Made by a program: the position numbers and the translations under genes. Positions 8,338 to 16,808 of a stretch of DNA of 39,569 bases are shown here, piece after piece. The notes below the pieces were generated by a model, which did no database searches, was not told the DNA's origin, and worked only from the letters and a program-made list of their open reading frames with translations. Source of the DNA: Caulobacter sp. 32-67-35 (GTDB taxonomy: Bacteria > Pseudomonadota > Alphaproteobacteria > Caulobacterales > Caulobacteraceae); assembly GCA_002280875.1 (NCBI GenBank), contig NCEV01000036.1, positions 1 to 39,569 on the forward strand, written 5' to 3'. Within the stretch, counting starts at the first letter, position 1. The number at the start of each line of letters is the position of its first letter.

Positions 8338-9594
8338 GTGACAGGGGATTTCGAGATCGGCGCCAGGGCCAGGGCCCGCTGCGACCTGCTGGGCGCCCCG
8401 CCCTATAGCGAGGTCGAGGGCCAGCTGACCCGCCGGTTCCTGACCCCCGCCCATAACGCCGCGCTCGAACGCCTGACCCTGTGGATGACGTCAGCCGGCA
8501 TGACCGTCCGTCGCGACGCCGCCGGCAATCTGGTCGGCCGCTACGAGGGCGAGACTCCAAACGCCCCGGCCCTGATGATCGGCTCTCATATCGACAGCGT
8601 CCGCAATGGCGGGCGCTATGACGGCCCGCTGGGGATCATGCTGGGCATCGACGTGGTCGAGGCCCAGCGCGACGCCAGCCGCCGCCTGCCGTTCGCCATC
8701 GAGGTGATCGCGTTTGGCGATGAGGAAGGCTCGCGCTTCCCGGCCTCGATGAGCTGCAGCCGCGCCATTGCCGGGACGCTGGACCCGGCGGCCGTGCTGG
8801 GCATGACCGACGCGGAGGGCGTGACCCTGGCCGATGCGTTCACCGCCTTTGGCCTGGACCCAGACCGGATCACCGACGCGGCCCGCAAGCCCGTCGAAGC
8901 GCTCGCTTTCCTCGAAGCGCACATCGAGCAAGGCCCGGTGCTGGAGGCCGAAGGCCTGGCCCTGGGCGTCGTCACCGCCATCGCCGCCCAGAAGCGCCTG
9001 ATGGTGCGGATCACCGGCATGGCCGGTCACGCGGGCACCACACCCATGGCCCTGCGCAAGGATCCCGGCCCCGCCGCCGCCGAGTGCATCCTGGCCCTGG
9101 AGCGCCTCTGCCAGGCCGGGACCGACAACCTGGTCGGCACCGTAGGCCGCCTCACCGCCCTTCCCGGCGCCTTCAACGTCATCCCCGGCGCGGTCGAGTT
9201 CTCGATGGACATCCGCGCCGAGACCTCGGCGACGCGCGACGCGGCCGTCGAAGCCGTCACCGCCGAGATCCACGCCATCGCCGCCCGACGCGGCCTGAGC
9301 GCGTCGGTCACGCTGATGCAGGCGCTTTCCGAAAGCCCCTGCGATCCCGGCCTCACCGCCATGCTGGAAGCGGCAGTCGGCCACCTCGGTCTGCCGCCCC
9401 GCCGCCTGCCCAGCGGCGCGGGCCACGACGCCATGGTGATGGCCGCCCTGTGCCCCACCGCCATGCTGTTCATCCGCTGCGAGGGCGGGATCAGCCACAA
9501 CCCGGCCGAGTCCGTGACAGAGGCCGATTGCGCCCTCGCTGCCCAGGCCATGCTCCATTTCATCGACAAGCTAGAACGACGCGAACGCGCATGA
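8338..9594 (+). CDS. allC: Allantoate amidohydrolase (M20 family, AllC-like)
   Basis: Zinc-type M20 amidohydrolase that would convert allantoate to ureidoglycine, CO2 and ammonia. Motifs are GSHIDSVRNGGRYDGPLGI (His 84 and Asp 95 as metal ligands by family), FGDEEGSRF (catalytic and metal Glu), AHIEQGP, and a C-terminal SGAGHDAMVM block with the last metal His. I place the start at GTG 8338, giving 418 residues, close to the family length of about 410. An ATG at 8203 would add 45 Arg/Ala-rich residues unlike the family. The N-terminus then reads TGDFEIGARARARCDLLG. The family also includes N-carbamoyl-amino-acid hydrolases and ureidoglycolate hydrolases; allantoate is chosen because of neighbouring pucG, puuE and uraD. 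Its stop overlaps the pucG start (ATGA). The exact start is uncertain. Confidence 0.85.
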   Translation: MTGDFEIGARARARCDLLGAPPYSEVEGQLTRRFLTPAHNAALERLTLWMTSAGMTVRRDAAGNLVGRYEGETPNAPALMIGSHIDSVRNGGRYDGPLGIMLGIDVVEAQRDASRRLPFAIEVIAFGDEEGSRFPASMSCSRAIAGTLDPAAVLGMTDAEGVTLADAFTAFGLDPDRITDAARKPVEALAFLEAHIEQGPVLEAEGLALGVVTAIAAQKRLMVRITGMAGHAGTTPMALRKDPGPAAAECILALERLCQAGTDNLVGTVGRLTALPGAFNVIPGAVEFSMDIRAETSATRDAAVEAVTAEIHAIAARRGLSASVTLMQALSESPCDPGLTAMLEAAVGHLGLPPRRLPSGAGHDAMVMAALCPTAMLFIRCEGGISHNPAESVTEADCALAAQAMLHFIDKLERRERA

Positions 9595-10838
9595 CCCAGA
9601 TCCCCGTCCAGCCCCCCATCCAGACCTTCGGCGAGCTCGACCACCCGCCCCGCCTGCTGATGGGCCCAGGCCCGATCAACGTGCATCCGCGCGTGCTGCG
9701 CGCGATGTCCGTCCAGCTGCTGGGCCAGTTCGACCCGGAATTCACCGGCTACATGAACGAGACCATGGCGCTGTATCGCCAGGTCTTCGAAACCCAGAAC
9801 CGCTGGACCTTCCTGATCGACGGCACCTCGCGCGCCGGGATTGAGGCGGCGATGGTTTCGGTGCTGGCGCCGGGCGACGACGTGGTGATCCTCAATGCCG
9901 GCCGCTTTGGCCTGTTGCTGTCGGAGATCGCCGAGCGCTGCGACGCCCGCGTCACCCTGGTCGAGGGCGAATGGGGCAAGGTCATCGACGCGCAGGCGGT
10001 CGAAGACGCCGTGGCCCGGGTCAAGCCACGCCTGGTGGCCTGCGTGCATGGCGACACCTCCACCACCATGGCCCAGCCGATCGAGGCCATCGGCGAGATC
10101 TGCCGCCGCCACGACGCCCTGCTGTATGTCGACGCCACCGCCACCCTCTCAGGCATGGCCTGCCCAGCCGATCAATGGCAGGCCGATATCGTCACCGCCG
10201 GCCTGCAGAAATGCCTGGGTGGTCCCTCGGGCTCGGCCCCGATCACGATCAGCGACCGCGCCGCCGAGCACATCGCCGGCCGCAAGCATGTGGAACGCGG
10301 CATCGCCACGGCGGGGTCGGTCAGCGGCGCAGGTCGCCGCATCGCTTCCAACTATTTCGACCTGGCGATGATCATGGATTACTGGTCCGACAAGCGCCTG
10401 AACCACCACACCGAGGCGGCGTCGATGCTCTATGCGGCCCGCGAATGCGCCCGCGTGGCGCTGGAGGAAGGCCTGGAAGCCCGCTTCGCCCGCCACACGG
10501 CGGCCGGCGCCGCCGTGGTCGCCGGGGTAGAGGCGATGGGCCTGCAGGTCTATGGCGACAAGGCCCACAAGATGACCAACGTCACCGGCATCTGGATCCC
10601 GGCCGGCGTCGACGGCGACCGCGTGCGGGCCCGCATGCGCACCGAGTTCGAGATCGAGATCGGCACCGCCTTCGGGCCGCTGACCGGCAAGATCTGGCGG
10701 ATCGGCGCGATGGGGGTCAATGCGCGCAAGCACGCGGTGCTGACGACGCTGGCGGCGCTGGAGGCCGTGCTGCGCTGGGAGGGCTTCACGGCGACGCCGG
10801 GGGCTGGCGTGGATGCGGCGGCGAAGGTGTTTGGATGA
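9591..10838 (+). CDS. pucG: (S)-ureidoglycine--glyoxylate aminotransferase
   Basis: A 415-residue class V PLP aminotransferase. It should transfer the amino group of ureidoglycine to glyoxylate, giving glycine and oxalurate. Features are LLMGPGPINVHPRVL near the N-terminus, YVDATATLSGM with PLP-binding Asp 181, and the PLP lysine Lys 207 in TAGLQKCLGGPSG. Serine-pyruvate and alanine-glyoxylate aminotransferases share this fold, so specificity rests on context: allantoate amidohydrolase directly upstream and allantoinase downstream. ATG 9591 overlaps the upstream stop. The open frame continues far upstream in an alternative frame of the hydrolase, which is a GC-rich shadow. The downstream gap to puuE is filled by a palindromic repeat. 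Confidence 0.88.
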   Translation: MTQIPVQPPIQTFGELDHPPRLLMGPGPINVHPRVLRAMSVQLLGQFDPEFTGYMNETMALYRQVFETQNRWTFLIDGTSRAGIEAAMVSVLAPGDDVVILNAGRFGLLLSEIAERCDARVTLVEGEWGKVIDAQAVEDAVARVKPRLVACVHGDTSTTMAQPIEAIGEICRRHDALLYVDATATLSGMACPADQWQADIVTAGLQKCLGGPSGSAPITISDRAAEHIAGRKHVERGIATAGSVSGAGRRIASNYFDLAMIMDYWSDKRLNHHTEAASMLYAARECARVALEEGLEARFARHTAAGAAVVAGVEAMGLQVYGDKAHKMTNVTGIWIPAGVDGDRVRARMRTEFEIEIGTAFGPLTGKIWRIGAMGVNARKHAVLTTLAALEAVLRWEGFTATPGAGVDAAAKVFG

Positions 10839-10856
10839 CCTCACCCCAAACATGCC

Positions 10857-10970
10857 TGTCATCCCGGACGAGCCCCGGCGAAAGCCGGGGGGAAGATCCG
10901 GGACCGCCGGAAGCGCGGCGCTCAGGCGTCGGTCCCGGATCGGCGCGCTACGCGCTTGTCCGGGATGACA
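10857..10970. repeat. Palindromic intergenic repeat, family 1
   Basis: A 114-bp imperfect palindrome. The ends are a perfect 13-bp inverted repeat (TGTCATCCCGGAC, 10857-10869, with its complement at 10958-10970). Inside lie a second 12-bp inverted pair (10895-10906 with 10930-10941) and a side hairpin CCCCGGC-GAAA-GCCGGGG (10873-10890). It occupies the pucG-puuE gap and would fold strongly in RNA. Elements opening with TGTCATCCCGGAC are widespread in alphaproteobacterial genomes, from general knowledge. It contains no gene. Confidence 0.9.
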
Positions 10971-10988
10971 GCCAAAGGAAATGGGCTC

Positions 10989-11903
10989 GTGGATAGATAC
11001 CCCCGCGACCTCATCGGCTACGGCGCCACCCCGCCCCACGCCAACTGGCCCAACGGCGCCCGGATCGCCGTGCAGTTCGTCCTCAACTACGAGGAAGGCG
11101 CCGAGCGGTCGATCCTGCATGGCGACCCCGCTTCCGAGTTCTTCCTGTCGGAAATGGTCGGCGCCCAGCCCATCGAGGGCATGCGCAACATGTCGATGGA
11201 GAGCCTGTACGAATACGGCTCGCGCGCCGGGTTCTGGCGCATCCGTCGATTGTTTGACGAGCTGGGTCTGCCCCTGACCGTGTTCGGCGTCGCCCAGGCG
11301 ATGGAACGCCACCCAGACGCCGTCGAGGCGATGATGGAGTCCGGCTGGGAGATCGCCAGCCATGGCTATCGCTGGATCGACTATCAGCATTTCACGCCCG
11401 ATCAGGAGCTGGAGCATATCCAGAAGGCCATCGAGATCCAGGCCCGCCTGACCGGCGAGCGGCCGCTGGGCTGGTACCAGGGCCGCACCAGCCCCAACAC
11501 CGCCCGGCTGATCGCCCAGGAAGGCGGCTTTGTTTATGACGCCGACAGCTATGCCGACGACCTGCCCTATTATGACGACCAGCACGGCCGCCCGCAGCTG
11601 ATCGTGCCCTACACGCTGGACGCCAACGACATGCGCTTCACGGCGGCCCAGGGGTTCAACACCGGCGAGCACTTTTTCACCTATCTGCGCGACGCCTTCG
11701 ACGCCCTCTACGCCGAGGGCGAGACCGCGCCGAAGATGATGAGCATCGGCCTGCACTGCCGCGTGGTCGGCAAGCCCGGCCGCATCCTGGGCCTCAAGCG
11801 CTTCCTTGAGCACGTGATGAGCCACGACAGGGTCTGGGTGGCGCGGCGGATCGATATCGCCCGGCACTGGCTGGCGACGCATCCGTATGAGGTGAAGGCA
11901 TGA
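10989..11903 (+). CDS. puuE: Allantoinase PuuE (polysaccharide-deacetylase fold)
   Basis: A 304-residue cofactor-independent allantoinase of the PuuE type, hydrolysing allantoin to allantoate. It is unrelated to the metal-dependent amidohydrolase allantoinase AllB. Family blocks include RYPRDLIGYGATPPHANWP at the N-terminus, VQFVLNYEEGAE, EYGSRAGFWR, ASHGYRWIDYQ, QGRTSPNT and DADSYADDLPYY. I chose GTG 10989, preceded by AAAGGA about 10 bases upstream. ATG 10965 lies inside the palindromic repeat and would add eight unconserved residues. The stop overlaps uraD (ATGA). This places the allantoin-to-allantoate step within the same operon. Confidence 0.92.
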   Translation: MDRYPRDLIGYGATPPHANWPNGARIAVQFVLNYEEGAERSILHGDPASEFFLSEMVGAQPIEGMRNMSMESLYEYGSRAGFWRIRRLFDELGLPLTVFGVAQAMERHPDAVEAMMESGWEIASHGYRWIDYQHFTPDQELEHIQKAIEIQARLTGERPLGWYQGRTSPNTARLIAQEGGFVYDADSYADDLPYYDDQHGRPQLIVPYTLDANDMRFTAAQGFNTGEHFFTYLRDAFDALYAEGETAPKMMSIGLHCRVVGKPGRILGLKRFLEHVMSHDRVWVARRIDIARHWLATHPYEVKA

Positions 11904-12424
11904 GCGGCGCCCCTCCCCTGACGCTCGCGCGCCTCAACAGCATGAACCAGACCGGCTTCACCACCGCCCTGGGCTTTGCGTTCGAGCTGTCGCCCTGGGT
12001 GGTGCAACGGGCCTGGGACGAGCGGCCATTCGACACCGTCGAGGGCCTGCACGCCGCGATGATGCGGGTGCTCGACGCCTCGACTACCGCCGACAAGCTG
12101 GCCCTGATCCGCGCCCACCCCGAACTGGCCGGCAAGGCCGCCATCGCCAAGGCCCTGACCGCCGAGAGCAACGCCGAACAGGCCAGCGCCGGCCTCGACA
12201 GGCTGACGGCCGAGGAGTTCGAGCGCTTCCACGCCCTGAACGCCGCCTATGCGATGCGCTTCGGCTTTCCGTTCATCATCGCCGTACGGCTGAACGACAA
12301 GACCTCGATCCTGGCCGCCATGCAGTCCCGGCTGGCCAACGATGAAGCCCAGGAGATCGCCGAGGCGATCACACAGATCGGCCACATCTCCCGGCTCCGC
12401 CTTCTCGACGCGGTGAGCGCCTGA
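11900..12424 (+). CDS. uraD: OHCU decarboxylase UraD
   Basis: A 174-residue 2-oxo-4-hydroxy-4-carboxy-5-ureidoimidazoline decarboxylase, producing (S)-allantoin from the product of UraH. Characteristic blocks are LNSMNQTGFTTALG, IRAHPELAGKAAI (containing the catalytic His of the family), and NAAYAMRFGFPFIIAVR. Length agrees with stand-alone UraD proteins. ATG overlaps the puuE stop by four bases, and its own stop TGA shares its A with the ATG of the next gene, so puuE-uraD-puuD are translationally linked. Confidence 0.93.
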   Translation: MSGAPPLTLARLNSMNQTGFTTALGFAFELSPWVVQRAWDERPFDTVEGLHAAMMRVLDASTTADKLALIRAHPELAGKAAIAKALTAESNAEQASAGLDRLTAEEFERFHALNAAYAMRFGFPFIIAVRLNDKTSILAAMQSRLANDEAQEIAEAITQIGHISRLRLLDAVSA

Positions 12425-13399
12425 TGGACTATGATTTCGCCACCTGGGGCAGCCTGGTCCTGCGCTGGCTGCATGTGATCACCGGCGTCGCCTGGATCGG
12501 CGCGTCGTTCTACTTCGTCTGGCTGGACAACAATCTGCGCCGCCAAGCACGCCTTCACGCAAGGCCAGGCCATCGGCGTCGGCCTGGCCTTCATCTTCGG
12601 CGGCCTTGCAGTCTATGAGGCCCTGTGCCGCTCGCCGCTGGGCCAGCGCCCGCGCCTGTTCGGGATCGTCTGGTTCGCCGCCCTGACGGCGGCGACCTGG
12701 GCCCTGACCCAGATCTTCACCGACCGGGGCGCCTTCATCCATGTGGGCGCGATCATCGGCACCTGCATGGTCGGCAACGTGTTCCTGATCATCATTCCCA
12801 ACCAGCGCAAGATCGTCGCCGACATGCTGGCCGGCCGCCCGGTGGACCCGCGCCTGGGGGCGATGGGCAAGCAGCGGTCGGTGCACAACACCCACATGAC
12901 CCTGCCGGTCATCTTCATCATGATCAGCGGCCACTATCCGATGGTGACGGGCCACCCGCTGGCCTGGCTGCTGCTGGCCCTGATCAGCGCCGGCGGGGTG
13001 TCGATCCGCTACTTCTTCATCCTCAAGCACTCGGGCCAGATCCGGCACGAGTTCCTGTTCTACGGGGCCATGCTGGTCTTCGCCGTCAGCGTGATCGCCA
13101 GCAGCAAGCCCAAGAAGGACGTCGCTGCGATGTCGCCCGTGCCGTTTTCGACCGCCCAGGCCATCGTCGACAGGCACTGCGCCACCTGTCACGCCGCTAC
13201 GCCCAGCCACAAGGGCTTCGCCGCCGCACCGTTGGGCGCCGCCTTCGATACGCCCCAGCAGATCCAGAAATATGCGTCGAAAATTCACGAACGCACGGTA
13301 GCCACCACAAGCATGCCGCTTGGCAACGAGACGGGCATGACCGACGACGAACGCGCCCAGCTGGGCGCCTGGATCCAGCAAGGAGCCAAGATCCCGTGA
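12424..13399 (+). pseudogene. puuD: Urate hydroxylase PuuD, internally deleted and frameshifted
   Basis: PuuD is a membrane urate oxidase fused to a C-terminal cytochrome c, oxidising urate to 5-hydroxyisourate. The normal start is present (MDYDFATWGSLVLRWLHVI, then TGVAWIGASFYFVWLDNNLR). Near 12541 the frame breaks. Matching sequence resumes one frame over at KHAFTQGQAIGVGLAF and runs through RGAFIHVGAIIGT, KQRSVHNTHMTLP and a CATCH haem motif to the stop at 13399. Compared with family members as I remember them, about 75-85 residues between the first and third membrane helices are missing as well. As read, translation would stop at 12618. An internal ATG at 12743 could give a shorter product that still includes the cytochrome domain. 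Either the gene is decaying or this is a sequence/assembly fault. The rest of the operon is intact, so the second is quite possible. Confidence 0.85.
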
Positions 13400-14082
13400 C
13401 CGACGCCCTGCCTCTGGAAGCCCCCGCCCCTGGCGGCGAACTCGCCGCCAGGCCCCGCAAGCGCGACGCCGAACGCACCCGCAAATCCATCCTGGCGGCG
13501 GCCCTGAAGGAGTTCTCGCAGGCCGGTTTCGCCGGGGCCCGGATCGAGCGGATCGTCAAGGCCGCCAAGTGCAATATCCGGATGCTCTATCACTATTTCG
13601 GCGACAAGAAGGGTCTGTACCTGGCCGTCCTGGAGGCCGCCTATGTGGACCTGCGCGCCCGCGAGGCCGAGCTGAAGATCGACTTCGACAAGCCGCTCGA
13701 GGGGTTCCTGGAACTGCAGCGCTTCACCTTCGACTACTTCGAAAAGCACCCGCGGTTTGAGGGCCTGCTGCGCAACGAAAACCTGATGCACGGCAAGTTC
13801 GCCGCCCAGTCACGCGTGGTCACCGAGACCGCCTTCCCGCTGCGCCGGACGATCGAGGGACTGATCGCAAGCGGCCAGAAACAGGGGGTGTTCGGCCCCG
13901 ATCTCGACCCCGTGCAGATCTATGTGACCATCGCGGCGATGAGCCGGTTCCACCTGGCCAACGGCTATTCGCTGTCGGCGACGCTCGACACCGACATGAC
14001 CACCGCCGAGTGGCGCCAGGCGCGGCTGACGCACGCCCTGGCCCTGCTCGAAGGCTATCTGACGGCTGGCGCGCGCGGTTAG
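13396..14082 (+). CDS. TetR-family transcriptional regulator (RutR-like)
   Basis: A 228-residue repressor. The N-terminal helix-turn-helix is at about residues 27-75: RTRKSILAAALKEFSQAGF, then ARIERIVKAAKCNIRMLYHYF and GDKKGLYLAVLE. The C-terminal ligand domain has FTFDYFEKHPRFEGLLRNENL and DPVQIYVTIAAMSRFHLAN, which resemble the RutR group of pyrimidine/purine-responsive TetR proteins. GTG 13396 overlaps the puuD stop (GTGA); no other start fits the family. As the last gene of the purine operon it is the obvious candidate to bind the repeated 17-bp motif found before four purine transcription units. The effector may be a ureide or purine intermediate, which is inference. Confidence 0.88.
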   Translation: MTDALPLEAPAPGGELAARPRKRDAERTRKSILAAALKEFSQAGFAGARIERIVKAAKCNIRMLYHYFGDKKGLYLAVLEAAYVDLRAREAELKIDFDKPLEGFLELQRFTFDYFEKHPRFEGLLRNENLMHGKFAAQSRVVTETAFPLRRTIEGLIASGQKQGVFGPDLDPVQIYVTIAAMSRFHLANGYSLSATLDTDMTTAEWRQARLTHALALLEGYLTAGARG

Positions 14083-14083
14083 G

Positions 14084-14767
14084 CTAGGCGGGCTTCTGGA
14101 CCAGAGGCGGGCCGCTGAACTCGGTCTCGATGACCACGGATACCTCGTCGCCAACGCCCATGGTCGTGCCGGGCGCCGGCACGCCATAGGCAATCCCGAA
14201 GTCCGACCGCTTGAACACGCCGGTCGCCGAGAAGCCGATCCGGGCGTTCGGATCCATAGGATGGCCGGCATAGCCGCCATTGAAGGTCACCTCCAGCACC
14301 ACCGGCTTGGTCACGCCATGCAGGGTGAAATCGCCGGTGACCCTGGCCGTGTTGACGCCGGTCACATCCACCTTCGTCGACTTGAAGGTGATGGCCGGAT
14401 ATTGCGCCGCGTTCAGCCATTGCGGCCCGACCAGCTCGTCCTTGAACCCGGCCGGCGGGGACGGCAGCGTGAGGGAGCGCGGATCGATCGTCGCCTCCAG
14501 CGTTGTCAGCTCAGGCCTGGCCGGATCGAAGATCAGCCTGGCGTCGAAGTCGGCGAAGGCGGCGGTGTAGTTGGAAAAGCCCAGGTGGTTGACGGTAAAC
14601 ACCAGCGAGGCGTGTGTCTTGTCGAGCCTATAGGCGCCGGCCGGCACATTGGCTGGCGCAGGCTTGGCGGCGGGGGCGGCCGCTGGCGCGTCGGCTTTTT
14701 CAGCGACCGGCTTGGGAGAACAGGCGGCAAGGCCCAGGAAAACCGTGGCGAGGAGGATCTTCTGCAT
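14084..14767 (-). CDS. YceI-family lipoprotein
   Basis: A 227-residue secreted protein with a lipoprotein signal, MQKILLATVFLGLAAC, the lipobox being Leu-Ala-Ala-Cys at residue 16. A Pro/Ala-rich linker (about 20-50) leads to a YceI lipocalin-like barrel beginning YRLDKTHASLVFTVNHLGFS and containing FTLHGVTKPVVLEVTFNG. YceI domains bind isoprenoid-like or amphipathic molecules; the role here is unknown. The ATG at 14767 has AAGGGA eight bases upstream; longer upstream frames lack a signal peptide. It is convergent with the TetR gene, one base between the two stops, and has no evident link to purine metabolism. Confidence 0.9.
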   Translation of the reverse strand: MQKILLATVFLGLAACSPKPVAEKADAPAAAPAAKPAPANVPAGAYRLDKTHASLVFTVNHLGFSNYTAAFADFDARLIFDPARPELTTLEATIDPRSLTLPSPPAGFKDELVGPQWLNAAQYPAITFKSTKVDVTGVNTARVTGDFTLHGVTKPVVLEVTFNGGYAGHPMDPNARIGFSATGVFKRSDFGIAYGVPAPGTTMGVGDEVSVVIETEFSGPPLVQKPA

Positions 14768-14873
14768 GGCGTGTCCCTTGGCGGCGCTAGACGAACTTCG
14801 CGCTTTTTTTGTCGGTCGATAAGCCAGGAACGTTCTAAACCGCCATCGGCAGACTCCGACTCGCAAATAAGTG

Positions 14874-14903
14874 GCGCCGGACCGTCTCCAGACGATCCGG
14901 CGC
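14874..14903 (-). terminator. Probable terminator of the RTX gene
   Basis: A 13-bp stem (14874-14886 with 14891-14903, one G-U pair in the minus-strand RNA) has a TCCA loop. On the minus strand it is followed by CACTTATTTG, a weak T-rich tail. It starts just downstream of the RTX stop codon at 14911. Confidence 0.6.
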
Positions 14904-14910
14904 AAGACCA

Positions 14911-16669
14911 CTACAGGAAGCTGTCGTAGCTGACGGCGTCGAGATTGACGCCCGCCAGCAGGATGACGTTTTCGAGCCCCGCCCCACCCGCGTCGGGGTG
15001 GCCGCTGAACACATAGACGTCCGCGTCGACCTGGAAGGCGATGTATTCGTGGAAGGTGCTGGGATAGGTCAGCATGGAATTCACCGTCGCCAGGGCGGAG
15101 GCGAAGCTGCCCGCGCTGCCCTCGACATAGCTGAAGCCGGCCGGGGCGTCAGAGAACCTCAGCTCGTCGCCAGCCTGGAAGTCGCTGATGACATCCACGC
15201 CCGAACCCGTGACGTCGATGTTGATCGCGCCCTTGGCCGCCGATCAGGGTGTCAGCTCCCTCCCGGCCCTCGATAAGGTTGGCGCCGACGTCACCTTTCA
15301 GAAGGTCATTGCCGGGGCCGCCGACGAGGTTCTCCACTCCGCTGATATCCAGAACCTGTCCGGCGCCGATGTCCTGAGGACCGATGATCGAGAGATCGAC
15401 CATCGCGCCGCCGATCGGTATGTAGCCGCTGGAGAGGTCCAACGTGTCGGTCCCGGCGCCGCCATTGACGACCGTCGTACCGATCATTCCGGGCGCGCGC
15501 AGGACATAGAACAGGTCGGCGCCGTCGCCGCCATCCAGCGTGACTGCGCCCCACATCGTGAAGAAGGTGTCGGCGCCGGCGCCGCCGGACATATAGTCAC
15601 CTGAGCCGACCTTGCTGGCTCTAAGAAAGTCGTCGCCCTCGCCGCCATCCAGAACGTCACCGCCGCCCACCGCGTACAGAAAGTCACTGCCGCCCTTGCC
15701 GGCCAGATAGTTCTCGGCGGCGTTGCCCGCCAAACTGTCCCGGCCGTCCGAGCCGATGACTCCTTCGATGGAGATCAGAGTGTCGAGGCCGTAGTTGCTG
15801 AAGTCCTGAATGGCGACGGATAGATCGATCCGGCCGTCACGGTCTCCAACCAGGGCGATGGTGTCGAAACCTTCGCCGCCGTCGATAACGTCATCGCCGG
15901 CGCCACCGACCAGGAAGTCATCACCCATGCCGCCGCTCAGGCTGTCGTCGCCAAGATCGCCGATCAGCGTGTTGTTGTTGGCGTCCCCCGTCAGCACATC
16001 AGCAAACGCCGAACCGTAAACATATTCGACGCCGACCAGCGTATCGACGCCGCCGCCGCCCGTGTTCTGCGCAGCCGTCAGGGTCAGGTTCACCGTCACG
16101 CCGGCCGTCGCGTCGTCATAAGCCGACCAGTCTATGCCCACGCCGCCGTCGATCAGGTCGTTGCCCGCCCCGCCCTGCATGTAGTCGTCGTTCTGGCCGC
16201 CCAGCAGCGTATCGGCGCCGGCGCCGCCGAACAGATTGTCCTCGCCCTTGCCGCCCGACAGGCTGTCATGGCCGTCGCCGCCGGCCAGGTAGTTGACGCC
16301 GGCGTCGCCGATCAGGGTGTCGTTGAAGGCCGAGCCATAGACGTTCTCGATCGAGATCAGCCTGTCGCTGCCGCCGCCCAGGGTATTCTGCGAACCGGTC
16401 AGGTTCAGGTCGACCTTCACGCCCGCCGCCGCATCCTCATAGGCGGCCCAGTCGGCGCCCGCGCCGCCGTCGATCGTGTCGGCGCCCGCGCCGCCGAGGA
16501 TATAGTCTTCGCCCTCGCCGCCCAGCAGCGTGTCGTTGCCCGCCATCCCGGCCAGGACATCGTCGCCCGCGCCGCCGGTCAGCTTGTCGTTGCCGCCATA
16601 GCCGTAAAGCGTATCCGCATCGGCGCCGCCCGTCAGGGTGTCGGCCTTTTCGCTACCGTTCAACAACAT
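14911..16669 (-). pseudogene. RTX (hemolysin-type calcium-binding repeat) protein with one frameshift
   Basis: A glycine/aspartate-rich protein with many GGxGxDxL nonapeptide repeats, such as GGAGDDVLAGMAGNDTLLGG, that fold into calcium-bound beta-rolls. Such proteins usually leave the cell by a type I secretion system through an uncleaved C-terminal signal. No secretion genes are nearby. Repeat blocks alternate with spacers of the type DWAAYEDAAAGVKVDLNLTG and DWSAYDDATAGVTVNLTLTA. The frame from ATG 16669 runs to a stop at 15149. At 15230-15232 a CCC (GGG on the coding strand) appears one base too long: with two bases it would continue as GQGAINIDVTGSGVDVISDF and reach the natural end at 14911 (AVSYDSFL). 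The C-terminal tail, probably the secretion signal, is therefore out of frame. This could be a real mutation or a base-call error. Total length if repaired is about 585 residues. Confidence 0.85.
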
Positions 16670-16808
16670 CTGCTCGCCCCGCACTCGCCCCAAACGGGCA
16701 CGCGGGAAGGTTTAGTCAGGGGCGGATCACACCAGAATTGGTTTCACTTGGTGAGGGAATATTAAGGGTAAACATTGAGCGCCCTACAAAGTAATCCACA
16801 GAACTGTT

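Noticed and set aside
9084-9590. Upstream extension of the aminotransferase frame, suggesting a fusion
   Set aside because: The extension lies wholly inside the allantoate amidohydrolase gene in another frame and looks like no domain; the ATGA overlap at 9591 explains the start.
12625-13395. A 257-codon extension in front of the TetR gene
   Set aside because: It is an alternative frame of puuD with His/Arg/Pro-rich low-complexity sequence; the TetR family start is GTG 13396.
15149-16669. Tandem DNA repeats suggesting a CRISPR or satellite array
   Set aside because: The periodicity is the protein-level GGxGxDxLx nonapeptide of an RTX protein; there are no conserved direct repeats with unique spacers.
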